From positions 24,360,001-24,424,000 of the forward strand of contig CM032230.1 in the NCBI GenBank assembly GCA_019009955.1: 64,000 bases of DNA. The letters are read 5' to 3'. This document shows, piece after piece, positions 44,506 through 55,594 of this stretch; the stretch's first letter is position 1; the number at the start of each line of letters is the position of its first letter. Made by a program: the position numbers and the translations under genes. The notes beneath the pieces are model-generated. The model saw only the letters and a program-made list of their open reading frames with translations, made no database searches and was not told where the DNA came from. The stretch is from Riptortus pedestris. Its lineage: Eukaryota; Arthropoda; Insecta; Hemiptera; Alydidae.

Positions 44506-44985
44506 AAAGCAATATTTGTAGTACATTCAATTTGCAATAAGATTGGTTCTATACAATTTTTCAATCCGACGTATAATAAGTGGGATATTTTGAATTTTCG
44601 AAATTCCTCCTCTCTAACCCATCCCCTCCCCACTTGTCCGATTTCAGCCCTTAACGAACTGGATCTTTTGCTTTAAATAGACCGTTTAAAATTATTTATT
44701 TATGTCCACTTTTTCCAACTAAGGCTAATTGGGACGGGTTCTCTATAGGTTACCACCTTTTTTAGCCACGGTGGGACTAAGTGGTTTACTTAATGAATTC
44801 CGTCACTAAATGAATTCCTATTGCCCAGGCGGGAATCGAACTCACCACTCTAGGTTTACGATGTGAGATTAAGGTCAACGCTTTAACTCACATTGCTAAC
44901 CTGAGCCCCATAGAACCTTTAAAGATCGAATTTGGTGCCGATCATACAAAAATTGCAACCGGTAGAGCGGTAGCAGACTTAGATA
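44360..44985 (-). mobile_element. HINE-like element split by a SINE
   Basis: Reverse copy with AAATGCAATGATCTCCGTTA, (TA)n plus (TG)n at 44437-44505, ACTTGTCCGATTTCAGCCCT and AGACCGTTTAAA up to about 44692. It resumes after the SINE with GATCGAATTTGGTGCCGATC and AACCGGTAGAGCGGTAGCAG. In this copy a second microsatellite lies at a different point of the core than in the type copies. Confidence 0.75.
44693..44910 (-). mobile_element. tRNA-derived SINE inserted in a HINE-like element
   Basis: Complete reverse copy: tail inverse near 44693, B box inverse GGCGGGAATCGAACTCACCA, head inverse GCTAACCTGAGCCCC. Flanks CCGTTTAAA and CCTTTAAAG may be a short decayed target duplication. Confidence 0.85.
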
Positions 44986-45029
44986 AAAATGGTAATACGA
45001 AAAATGTTATATTTCGATCATTAGATATG

Positions 45030-45208
45030 GTTATGCTTATAAACAATGTCCGACGAGTAGGGAATACTAAAGACTAAAAATAAGAATGTACGATTAGCTC
45101 GCTTAATATTTGAGTTGGAAAAAATGGACAACAATTGTAGAGCATCAACAGTTTAACAAGATTGGTTCTATAACATTTTTCGATGCGACTCATAATAACA
45201 GAATATAA

Positions 45209-45262
<54 letters not shown>

Positions 45263-45745
45263 TTTCGAAATTCCCCCCTCTAACGTACCATTCCTCGTCC
45301 TGTTTCAGCCATTTACTAATATTACTCCTAGTGTAAAATAAAACAGTTAAATATCGAGTATGGTATAGCTTGAATAAACGTTGTCAAGTTAAGAACGGAA
45401 AGTCTTAAATACGATGCCATCACACTACATATTTGTATGTACCTCACACAGTCAAACTCCAATGAAAACAGTAATTCGTATTTAAGCTTACAATAAATTG
45501 GTTTATGATTATTATAATAGAAAAAAAAATATGTCTATAGCATTATTTATAGGCAATTAAAGTTGAAATAAGATTCGATATATATAATTTTTCGATACAG
45601 CGTAAAATAACGAAAATATTTCGAATTTTCAGAAATTTTGAACGGACCTCATTTTTGTCATCTCCTAGTTGGGATCAATGGACATTTGTGGACATTTTTC
45701 AATAATCGTGTCATGAGCACGACCTCAATTTGCTTTAAGGGAAAT
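45030..45745 (-). mobile_element. HINE-like elements, variant B and 5'-end piece
   Basis: First piece: AACAAGATTGGTTCTATAAC, (TA)n at about 45207-45259, GAGTATGGTATAGCTTGA. Second piece from about 45480 ends with GAACGGACCTCATTTTTGTC, CGTGTCATGAGCACGACCTC and a damaged palindrome (TTGCTTTAAGGGAAATCTG). Boundaries between the two are unclear. Confidence 0.65.
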
Positions 45746-45759
45746 CTGATGATATTTGT

Positions 45760-46075
45760 TATAACCGAATTTCTTGGTGTACGGGTAATTCTTATTCAGG
45801 CCGTAATTCCACAAAAACCTATTGGGACGCCGCTTCCTGCGTGGACATCCCGCGGTAGTGCTTTGGCCCAGGAACAGGGCAGACCCTAGGTCAGGGATGT
45901 CGTGAATCATCCGGATACTCCCCTAGATCGGGCCGGCAGTGGGGGTACTATACATAGGCCGCTTCTGCCCTCCTACCGACAGTCCGGTTTTTGATCCCAC
46001 CCAAGGCGCTTTAGCTCTCTGCTATCTTTTTATTCAGCCAGAGGTTCGTTATCATCATACTTATCGGTAAGTACA
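45760..46075. other. GC-rich island of unknown nature
   Basis: High GC for the window (GGGACGCCGCTTCCTGCGTG, CTAGATCGGGCCGGCAGTGG). It ends near CTTATCGGTAAGTAC, which looks like a splice donor. No protein family seen in any frame. Could be an exon-bearing unique segment or part of an unrecognised retroelement. Confidence 0.35.
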
Positions 46076-46723
46076 ATGAACTATTTTATTTACTAGTATA
46101 TGCAATAATATTAGCTACAGTTTAACATTTTCCATGACGTATGGTGCGCACAACAAAATACACACCCCCCAATAGAGACGCGAATTAAATAAATGCTCAA
46201 GATCCTTCATTCTACTAATTTAATTACACACCATTATGCAATAAAAATAATTAGAAATTGAAGTAAGTTAATAATACTTGTTGATTCATTTAAAATAATA
46301 ATAATCGTAATATTTTTGTTAAAAGTTCCTAAGTAGAAACAACAGATAAGGACCTCTCTAAAAGTATAAATATGCACTTTTCGATCAGAATTTATATCTC
46401 AGTTTTTCGAAAAATGTAGCTCTTTAAGATCGTTCCTTTTGATTTAGAGCAATTACAATGGATATATCTTTCTTATTAGGGGATCTATGTTATCACCTAA
46501 TAAGATAGACAATCAACAGAAAGTTCATTTATCAATATTAGTAGCAACTACTTTTAAATCATTTATTGATACAAAGATTTCATTTGCCACTATTCACTAT
46601 TACAATTAAGATGATTGAAACTCTGATCATAATTACTAACTTTCAGGTTTTTTGGGGGTTTAAAAATAATAGGAATGATTTATCTCATAAAAAGTACGTA
46701 GCTTAAAATACACCAAATATTTA
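46076..46723. other. No recognised feature
   Basis: AT-rich, nothing identified. Confidence 0.5.
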
Positions 46724-46835
46724 CATGCCTATCGGTGAAGACCGTCGCCACTGGCTGATAATCGAGTACACAGATGCTAAGCGCTTTCGATGCGAAGGCA
46801 CCATCTTCAAGCCGGTCAAATCAAGGCGGTACCAA
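46724..46835 (+). other. Coding-like island, unrecognised
   Basis: About 110 bp with balanced composition in AT-rich surroundings. The frame gives PIGEDRRHWLIIEYTDAKRF, then RCEGTIFKPVKSRRYQP. The last codons abut GGTACC, a possible donor, after which the sequence becomes AT-rich. It has the look of an exon or a captured coding scrap. No family recognised. Confidence 0.28.
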
Positions 46836-47569
46836 CCATTGATTTCTTATACTACACCAAATATGTTTATGCTTTGTAAATTATTTTATAATACAAAATG
46901 TGGTCGAAGATAAATTCAAAAGCTGTATTGAAACCTTAAAAAAATGTTAGTTTTCACTTAGTTAAATTGATAATGAAATTAATAAAACTATATTTGAAAA
47001 TACGTTAGAGAATAAATATGCTTTAAATGTTTTTTACGGTATTTCATTATAAGAAAAGGTAAAGAAATCAATATTAATTTGAAGGTTGTTAACTTTCATT
47101 CGCAATCTTCAAAGTGCTTTAGACGCAGCGCGCATCGTCAGTACCCTAGTATACTGAAAGAGCTGTGTCGCGCTTTGTTCGACAACAACAAACAAATCAT
47201 TATTATGGAAGTTGAACCCATTTTTATTTTTTTAAAAAAACTGCAGTTCTTCCGTGATATTTTGACTAAACAAAACACCTTAATATATGTCTTTAATGCA
47301 GATGGGCTCGTCATGATTCATTTGATTTATATGTTCGGAATCCAATTATGTTATATAAGACATTTATCGACCATTAAAAGGCTCATTGGTTTCAGTGACA
47401 TTTTTGAAGTTCGACAGGAGCGCTAATACGAAAATAGTAATTTTCAGTATAATAAATATCATGAAAAAAAAACTCATGACATTTGTGACATTAAATCCTT
47501 TCATTGGTTGGCATTTCAGTCGTTTGGCACAATATCTTTTAAAAATAAGACCAAAATGGTTTAAACGGG
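46836..47569. other. No recognised feature
   Basis: Contains a 115-codon plus-strand frame (47079-47426) without recognisable motifs. Its N-terminal third is somewhat less AT-biased (TTTAGACGCAGCGCGCATCG). I cannot support calling it a gene. Confidence 0.35.
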
Positions 47570-47895
47570 AATGAAATAGGCTTATTTAAACGAAACTCAG
47601 CAGAAATAAATGAAACATCAAATAGGAAATAGGAGTCTTATGGTCCAAGGCGTTCTATGACGATAACCTTTTGGATAATTATTAAGTAGTTCGTTTGATG
47701 GTTGTATCGGACTGGCACCAACTGATGTCTTTTTTTCCTTTCTATAATGATTTTTTTCTACTTTTAATGCTTTAACCTCCGTAAAAGAAATAAATATATA
47801 TATTAACAAAATCTGGGATGTTGGATAAGATTATTTAGCTGAAATGACCCACTGAAATGATGAGCAGTCGAAAAATAATCTGGCCTGATAATCAA

Positions 47896-47905
47896 GAAAA
47901 GATTA
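47896..47905. repeat. Left target-site duplication of the I-like element
   Basis: GAAAAGATTA, repeated at 49928-49937. The second X copy has a single GAAATGATTA at the same place. Confidence 0.85.
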
Positions 47906-48030
47906 TTTATTTATTTTGGAGCGTTCGCATCTAGGCGATATTGCTCATCAAAAAATAACAAAAAAATTACAACGTATATAAACAAATTGCAAAACTGAAA
48001 TAGTAACAATAAAAGATTAAACAATACAAA

Positions 48031-48156
48031 CTAAGAACGCAAACAAATAACAAAACGCAACTAAATAACAGAACGCAACAAAATAACAAAACTCAACTAA
48101 ATAACAAAACGCAGACAAATAACAAAACTTAACTAAATAACAGAACGCAACCAAAT
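48031..48156. repeat. 18-bp tandem repeat, 7 units
   Basis: Unit AACAAAACGCAACTAAAT, phase-perfect from 48049 (six units) with a weaker unit at 48031-48048. It lies in the 3' untranslated part of the I-like element. Confidence 0.88.
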
Positions 48157-48424
48157 AAACAAAATGTAATCAAAGAGACAAAAAAACAAAATAAACAAAA
48201 ACAAAACATTAAATTCAAAAACAAAAAAATCTTGTGAGGAATCTAGATAATTAGAAACTATAAAAGACTAATAAAATTACGTAAAACTATTTATATACTT
48301 TCAATGGTTAAAAACAAGACTAAAATCAAATAAATAATAATTAGTATGAATAAAATGAAGATAAAATTTCTAATATCTAAAATATTTACAATCATATGCT
48401 CTTACTTTCTTTATCATACATACA

Positions 48425-48434
48425 AATACGCACA

Positions 48435-48485
<51 letters not shown>

Positions 48486-48652
48486 GCACGCACACACACA
48501 CACACGCACACACACACACACGCGCGCGCGCACGCACACACACACGCACATACACACCACACACGCGCACGCACACACACGCACATACACACACGCACAC
48601 TCACACACACACACACACACACCACACATCACACACGCACACACGCCACGAC

Positions 48653-48693
<41 letters not shown>

Positions 48694-48884
48694 GCACGCA
48701 CACACACACGCACATACACACCACACACGCGCGCGCGCACGCACACACACACGCACATACACACACACACACGCGCACGCACACACACGCACATACACAC
48801 ACGCCACACTCACACCACACACACACTCACACAAAAGAAACACACACACACAACACTCACACACGCACACACGCACGCACATAC

Positions 48885-48916
<32 letters not shown>

Positions 48917-48935
48917 ACACACATACACATACAGT
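48425..48935. repeat. ~510-bp imperfect (AC)n array with CG-rich interruptions
   Basis: AC dinucleotides interspersed with CGCGCGCG and GCACATACAC words. A larger unit recurs: the segment from about 48478 to 48570 is repeated at about 48686 to 48760. Alternating purine/pyrimidine sequence of this kind favours Z-DNA. Six or more long frames across it (Thr/His or Val/Cys repeats) are artefacts and not genes. Confidence 0.95.
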
Positions 48936-49059
48936 AAAACAGTTTAGCTGGAGTTTAAATTATTTAATTTAAGAAGGATTAAAAAGTATTTTAAAATGTA
49001 ATCCTTCTAAATTTGTGAGTATATGTTAACGTTGGAGTATTATGGGAATGTTGTGGGCT

Positions 49060-49330
49060 ACCTTCAGTAAGTAAGTTGTGTAAGTCATGAGGGATCTTTA
49101 GATGGTCACGTCTTTTGGCAGTCTGTTAGTATGTGTTTTATTGTAAGCAGAGCATTACACACATTGCAGTTAGGGATTATTTTCTTTTCAAATAGGTAAC
49201 CATGGGTTAGGAGTAAAATGACCTATACGTAGTCTCGTAAGGACTAACTTCGTCTCTCCGAGTAAAATGCTTCCAAATTTATTAATCCATGTCTTAAACT
49301 GTAGTTTTAATTTGTCTCAGTTTGTTGTCT
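49060..49330 (-). pseudogene. I-like element, Cys-rich C-terminal segment
   Basis: Minus-strand LLTHGYLFEKKIIPNCNVCN, then ALLTIKHILTDCQK: the C-x2-C ... H-x4-C arrangement that follows RNase H in related non-LTR elements. Stops separate it from the RNase H frame at 49533, so the protein is broken. Confidence 0.75.
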
Positions 49331-49532
49331 GTTAATTAACCTGTCCTGTTGCCATTCTTGGGAGTATGTTAGTTTTAATGTAGTTTTGTAGGTCGTCGAA
49401 GTTATTTTTTTTAATGTCAGTTATTGGTGTTTTTTTTGTCGTGTTAGTTTTGCGAGCATGTCAACTTCAGTACTTCGTCTCCAATATTCTGGTGTCCTGG
49501 TAGCCACACCAATTGTTATGTGGTTATGATGA

Positions 49533-49925
49533 TTATGAATGTGTGTTCATAAAAATGTTTGTTATAATAGGATGATTGGAATATTTGTTTTTTAAAGAGA
49601 GTAAAGAACTTAAAGAGTCCGAAAATAAAATTATTTGGCGATTTTGAACATTTTGTAGGTTTTCTAGAGACAGGAGGATAGCGTGTAGTTCAGCTGAGTA
49701 AATACTTGATGTGCAATTTAATCTTTTGGCATATGTGTGGTTGTCAATGAGTGCAGCAGCTGCTATTCCAAAGTCAGTCTTAGATCCGTCCGTGAATGTG
49801 TATAGTGCGTTTGGGTTATTTGCAGTAATGGACTTAAATGCAGTCATGCAAAATTTTGAAGAAAGGGGATCATTTTTATTAAATTTTGTTAAGGTTAAAT
49901 CAATATATAAGTTATTTACTCTCCA
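49533..49925 (-). pseudogene. I-like element, RNase H domain
   Basis: Minus-strand frame beginning PWRVNNLYIDLTLTKFNKND (the linker before RNase H), then NALYTFTDGSKTDFGIAAAA with the first catalytic Asp, IYSAELHAILLSLENL with the Glu, and IILFSDSLSSLLSL with the second Asp. The final His/Asp region is lost after NTHS where a stop occurs. RNase H would remove RNA from the RNA-DNA hybrid during retrotransposition. Truncated and interrupted, hence inactive. The apparent Met start at 49847 is internal. Confidence 0.88.
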
Positions 49926-50375
49926 AGGAAAAGATTAGTTCCCCCAAATATAGCCAATTAGACAATTGAGTTCTCTCGAGTGGAGTACAAGAAAAATACA
50001 ATTAAGATCCATCCAACTTTATAAGATTTTATCAGTTTTTAATATCTCATTTTTAAATGAACAAAACTAAAATATGTGACACAACAGCCCAGAACGATGG
50101 ATCTTTGATGGGTACATGAGCTCTGCTTATAACTACCCTAAAGTGATCTATTTATCGGATTAAAACTAAATTCCACATTTCTTTACTGTAATTAGATCAA
50201 AATAAGGGTTTAAAAAGGTGAAAGATTCTTTTATATTACAATCAAAGAACGTTTACTATCCGACGGGAAAATACAAATAAGGAACATCCAAATGCTTTGT
50301 TTGGTCAATAAGAATAATCAGTTAACACTTGCCAACAGTAACAACATAATACCCAAATATATCCTTTAAAAAAAT

Positions 50376-50386
50376 TAATATATAAA
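50376..50386. repeat. Left target-site duplication of the Jockey-like element
   Basis: TAATATATAAA, repeated at 51333-51343. The empty second X copy has it once, near 56170. Confidence 0.85.
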
Positions 50387-51332
50387 CAATTTTTTTTTTT
50401 ATTTTTTTTTTTATATTTATTCGTTTATTTGCAACAACATAATTAAATATTACAAGCAAATGATTTGTTAGAAAAAAGTGACTTGAGGTGGGAAGTTGTC
50501 CATTGACAATACCCACAATGGAGGGAACAATGGGTTGTTTATGGAGTTAAACTGAAACACTACACGAGAAGATCTCTTGGCCACTTACGCTTCAGACGCC
50601 GTCTTAGGTTTTCTGGGATATGGGCTAGATGAAAGTGATTCGACTAAAGGATTAGGATGTGCGGGAAGGAGAGTGGAATTTCTGATATCGAGATTTGGCG
50701 AGGGTATGGACAAAAGGAATGTTGAGGTCATTATGGAGAGTTAAATTGGATACGTAAAATGGGGAATCTGTAATTTTGCGGAGTATTCTGGATTGGAGGG
50801 TTTGGATTTTGTAGGAATTTGAAGGTTTAGTGGAACCCCAAAGTTCAAGTCCGTACGTCCATATTGGGCGGAGTACTGTCGTATAAATTCAGTCGTTTGT
50901 TGTGTAGTGATAGTTTAGATCTGTTGTCAAGCAGTCTAAGTAGAAGTCTGTACCGTCGGTTCACTTCTTGTCTTTTTAGTGTGTGATGTGGGGTTTCCAA
51001 GTTAGTCGCTTGTCTAATGTGAGTCGTAGATACCGAATTTTTGATTTTTTTTTGGAATTAGTGCGCTATTGAGAGTAATTGGAGGGAAACTGGAACGTCG
51101 GAGGGTAAATGTTACATGGCTTGATTTGCTGCTGTTGACCTTCATCTTCCATTGAGTCAGCCAGGATTCTAGCAGAGTTAGGTGTTCTTGTAGAGCTGCG
51201 GGATGGCATATTTGGGTCTGAGTTGGAAGCCAAGATTGCAGTATCATCTGCATAGTGAGAAGGAGAGTTTCGGGATGTGATGGGATATCGGCAGTATAGG
51301 TAAGGAATAAGAAAGGACTTAGGATGCCCCCC
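50387..51332 (-). mobile_element. Jockey-like non-LTR retrotransposon, 5'-truncated
   Basis: 946-bp insertion into repeat X with an 11-bp target duplication. On the minus strand it begins in the RT domain, runs through the RT C-terminus and ends in a poly(A)-type tail (plus-strand T tract 50391-50413). Both structure and truncation fit target-primed insertion. Confidence 0.9.
50590..51330 (-). pseudogene. Jockey-like RT C-terminal fragment
   Basis: Minus-strand codons give ILSPFLFLTYTADIPSHP (RT motif B-C region). After a frameshift comes TATGCAGATGATACTGCA, which in frame is YADDTA, the catalytic motif C. Then QWKMKVNSSKSSHVTFTLRR and IPKKN. After further frame changes comes a block that reads RPIWTYGLELWGSTKPSN, typical of Jockey-clade thumb regions, near 50830-50890. 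At least two frameshifts and the 5' truncation make it a dead copy. Confidence 0.85.
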
Positions 51333-51966
51333 TAATATATAAAAATAAAATTATTTTGGTCATTTTCCGGTTACCCACATCTAGAAGAAACAAAGTAATT
51401 CTATAACTCAAATGATCCCATTAAACTGCATATAGTTTTCTATGAGCTTACCAGGTAAAATTGGTTTTAAATGGGAAACAAGATTGTCCATCCGTGATAG
51501 AAGAATCTAAAAGACGAGATAAATATTAAAGGCGTAATTGAAGTAGTTCGTATTATGGTTGGATCAGACTGGCATGAACTGAAGTATTTTTTTCCTTTCT
51601 TTAAAGCTTTATTTCTACTTTTAATGCTTTAAATTCCTTCTTGGATTTTAACGACTGTGTTCTCTTGAAGACGATCTGTTTCGAATAGTAATTACTGCAC
51701 CAGTGATATGGATTCAGAATACTTAATGTGAACACTCCCTCTACCTATCTATCTCTCCTTCTCCATTAGGTCCTTGTTTAATCATTTCATAGATTAATTA
51801 AATTGATTAGATTTAATCACCATTACTACCACATCCGAATCCTACGAAACATTATATGTATTTAATGTCTCTAATAACACCCTGAATGATTTATCAAATT
51901 AAGCTTATAAAGATCATAGCGATTGTTGGAAAAGTCCTGTAATTATGCCAAATTGTTGACAAAAAA

Positions 51967-52174
51967 TTATTTATTAACTTTGTGCTGGGGCTGATTGGGA
52001 TGGGTTACCTCCCTTTTCAAGCCATGATGGGACTAAGGGTTATATTTTATTGGGTTTTCATTAGATATGTTCCTATTGCCCAGGCGGGAATCGAACTCGC
52101 CACTATAATATAGTAAAACTACACCATGTGATTTTAAGACGAGTGCCTTAACTCACTAGGATAACCTCAGGCCA
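51967..52174 (-). mobile_element. tRNA-derived SINE
   Basis: Reverse copy: tail ATTATTTATTAA, GCCATGATGGGACTAAGGGT, intact B box inverse GGCGGGAATCGAACTCGCC, head inverse ACTCACTAGGATAACCTCAGG. The variable region is longer than usual (ATAATATAGTAAAACTACA). Confidence 0.85.
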
Positions 52175-53319
52175 CTTGAATAACTTGAGAACAAAAGAAT
52201 CTCAATATACTTTGTATGTCTTAACTTTTACTTTTATGCTACAAATATTTAAAGGGTTTGATGAAAATGATGATCAAATAAAATAATGATAATTCTATCA
52301 GAAAGGAATATATGTGTGAACTGTCGGTAGATCAGGAACAATAATGGCAACTGGAACGAAACATTTAACAAATAAGGACTTTTCACATAGTGTCATTTAT
52401 ATCCTTTAAAACTTCTGCCCAAGCTGACTGCTTTCTTGAAAAATTTAGCTTGACAATATAAATGTTTCTTTTGAGTTTCATGAGTTATCCAACAGTTCTA
52501 CCTTTCTAGACGAAGCAAAACAGGTCCTTTTAATTACTAGCATACTTTACCTTGGTATTATTATTTCTGACACTGATAGAAAACAGATTCCCAGATTATG
52601 TTCGCTTAATATAAAGAATTATGGTCATACTTATTCTAAAAATACACACGCACACAAACACACAGATAAAACAAAATTACCAAAAGCTGAAATAATTACA
52701 GGTTACGGTTCAAATCATTTAATTTTGGGGAGAAATGATTAGTAAAGTAATACTACGAGGAATCCAGCTCCTAAACCTTGAACCTTAAGATCGTCTTAAT
52801 GTTATTTTTTATGATGAGGTATCTAAAAATAATATTTATGATAATTAGATTAGTCAGAACTATAAGTATTTGGGGACTGGCGGTTTCTGTGTTTTTCTTT
52901 CTCGTCTTATAGTATGTCTTTGGAAATCCTATTTTGTTTTGTTCAGCAATTATTGTTTGTTATTATACGTAGTCTCATCCTTGAGCATTGTGACAGTAGG
53001 CTCCTTTGGGTGAGGAACTGTGTAGATTTCGATATCTAGATATCTCCCCCAAACGCTAAAACTCTACATTTCTATTAGTATTAACACCAAGCAACCAGCA
53101 CTTCATATTTAGAAGAGGTACTAAGTCCCCTATAACTTAAAATACGGAGTGGCATTTACTTAAGAGTCAAAACAAATTATAAAGAGCTCCTTTTATATTC
53201 GACTTAAAGTCAAATATAAGAACAATTATAGAATAATACTTTATTACCAACGATGAATCTATAGCATTTTAGGTACTAGCGTTTTTTAAGGAGGTATTCT
53301 GACAGTTTACAATTTCTGT
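52175..53319. other. No recognised feature
   Basis: AT-rich; a short (CACA) stretch near 52645 only. Confidence 0.5.
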
Positions 53320-53468
53320 AAAACCACAATTTCCTCTTGTTTTGATTTCGGCTATTACTAATCTGAGCTTTACTTTTACATGGAATGTGTAAATATTGTT
53401 GGTAGCGGTCATACAAAAATTGCAGGAGATGAGATTCATATATATATACATGTGTGTGTGTGTGTGTG

Positions 53469-53543
<75 letters not shown>

Positions 53544-53560
53544 CAATCTTGAAAATTGCT
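53320..53560 (-). mobile_element. HINE-like fragment carrying (TG)n
   Basis: TTGATTTCGGCTATTACTAA, AATATTGTTGGTAGCGGTCA and ACAAAAATTGCAGGAGAT are reverse core blocks. A (TG)n tract at 53452-53539 follows at the family's microsatellite site. The 5' palindrome is not seen. Confidence 0.65.
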
Positions 53561-53928
53561 CAATGCTCAAAATCATTTATTCGATTTAGTGTCAATGATT
53601 CTACTACAAATCAAAACGGTTATTAATACATGTTGTGTAACTATTCAATGGCAATTTTTAATAGATTCTATAAGTGGCTATTCCTATCAGATAGAGGCTG
53701 CAATATAATAAAGATTATTAAAGTGAAATTCATAATTTTATCTGAACAGATAACTAGTTGCACTAGCAGACTTTTTCTCTCCACAAGTATCTTGAAAAAA
53801 GAAACAGCTTGGTATTCTTGGAAAAATTATTAATGGCAGTAATTCTTCTATGAAAAGTGACAGCTGATACTGGCGTTTATAATTCTGATATCTATAACAT
53901 ATGATTGTACTAACATCTTAGTAATTAA

Positions 53929-53931
<3 letters not shown>

Positions 53932-53978
<47 letters not shown>

Positions 53979-53980
53979 CG
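53932..53980. repeat. (TC)n/(CA)n microsatellite
   Basis: About 20 TC units followed by CACACACACG and ACTCTCACACTCACA. No family flanks. Confidence 0.9.
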
Positions 53981-55594
53981 CACTCTCACACTCACAAGCG
54001 CAGGCCCTTTTTAAATCAGAGCTATAACTTTTCATGTTTATTACATATATTTTAATTCCCATACACATTTCGTACTTCTCTGGGCCTTTGAAGGTGAATT
54101 AATCATGTATTTATTATAAAAAATACGTTCCCTCTCACAGCCATTGCATACATGGAAAAAATGTAAGGAATTGAAACTCTAAACTCCTTTGATAACATTT
54201 TGTCCATGAATCGCATGTTGATGGTTATTCCAAGCAGGGTTTCTGGGTTTAAATATTGACATTGTTTGGTTGCAAGAGAGAAAATTAGAAATTCCTCTTT
54301 CGTTTTATATTTTTTAATACACAAAAGTTTTCATCTATTGAAAAGAAGCACTGACCGCGAAGAAAAGTTAAAGCTTATGGAATGCTAAAGAGTCTTAAGT
54401 GTTATTTATCCTTATAGCCGATCAAATCTTCTATGCGTTATATATCTTCAGATTGAAATTATAGTAACCTAAATATTGCAATTTCTGCAGTATTTCCTGC
54501 TTCATGGCAATTATTTCTGAATAAAATAAATACAGCTGTGGCTAATCGAGAGCGGGGTATACAAGTTACCATCATTTTCAATCTAGGATCCGACTAATGG
54601 TGTTGTATTCAGTTGACCCGAAGATAAATTTCAATTGACCACGAGGGAATCCAACCCACAAGATTTAAAATATTCATAGGCTACACCTATATATAGCTTT
54701 TTCATTGTATATTATTTACAAAATAATCGAAATTCGAACTAAGCACAAATTGGTGGAACAAAGACTGCAAAATACAGAAGTATATCATTACCGAATATTT
54801 GAGGCCTTTTAAAAACGAACCAATGCTCAGAGTTTTAAGTTCTTGTTGAAATAAATTTGTTTCGTAAGTATAACGGAAAGGATGCAATGTTGAGGAATGC
54901 CTTGTTTCACCATAGTTGGCCAGTTCTAGCTCCCATTAGGAAATAGTAGTTTGGAATTTCCGAGATTACTGTTTCACAGTTATTTGACAACGTTTGATCA
55001 GATCATTAAGAAAAATTTCCAACGGTATCTTATATAAGAGTATGAATGAATATCATTCTAATACACTTCGACCCCACCCCAAAAATAAATAAATAAAATT
55101 AAGCACAAATTAATCGACGATTGAAAGTAAGTAGTTTTAATTACTACTTAGGGCTTTCTTAGAGCGTATAATAAGATAGGAATGATACCCAAAAAAAGTT
55201 TCAAATCCCTCTCCAAATAATAAGCACTTTGTTATAACTGAAAGATTATACTTAACAATGAACAAACTCTAGTTGAATGTTAAGAAATTAACCAACTTCG
55301 TAATACAAGAAAGAAAAATCATAGTAGAGATGTAAAAATAATCATTATAGAGTTTTTATCAATAAAATATAATAATTGTATGTATTTTCTCCTAGTTGTC
55401 ATATGTAACGTCATTATTTTCTTTTTACTTTACAATCTCTTTATGAGTATAAAACTATCAAATTTTAAATAGAATTGGTGATATTAGAAATAATTACAAT
55501 TTATTTCGGCAAGTATAAAAGGAAACTATTTCAGATAAAATTTAATTTTTTTTTATTTCTGCAGAAGAAACTAATAAATATCAACAAAATCTGG
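53981..55594. other. No recognised feature
   Basis: About 1.6 kb of AT-rich DNA with no repeat or coding motif that I recognise. Confidence 0.5.

Larger units (their letters stand above)
47906..49927 (-). mobile_element. I-like non-LTR retrotransposon, 5'-truncated
   Basis: 2022-bp insertion in repeat X flanked by a 10-bp duplication. Read on the minus strand it starts inside ORF2 just before RNase H, passes through RNase H and a Cys-rich C-terminus, then a long 3' region with a (GT)n-type array and 18-bp tandem repeats, and ends AAATAAATAAA. The 5' truncation is typical of aborted target-primed reverse transcription. Confidence 0.88.
47570..51640. repeat. Unclassified repeat X, copy 1, interrupted twice
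   Basis: Segments 47570-47905, 49938-50386 and 51333-51640 line up in order with the uninterrupted copy at 55595-56390 (GAAATGACCCACTG, GTTCCCCCAAATAWAGCC, GAGTTCTCTCGAGT, ATTTTCCGGTTACC, ATTGTCCATCCGTGATAGAA). The right end repeats part of the left (AGACTGGCA, CTACTTTTAATGCTTTAA) as a ~105-bp direct repeat, so X may be LTR-flanked or tandem. No coding sequence seen. Confidence 0.8.

Noticed and set aside
48346..48972. Long open frames of 76-208 codons over the (AC)n array
   Set aside because: They exist in all frames only because (AC)n/(CG)n contains no stop codons. The peptides are Thr/His or Val/Cys repeats.
53276..53626. Frames with Thr-His or Cys-Val repeats near 53.5 kb
   Set aside because: They translate the (TG)n tract of a HINE-like fragment.
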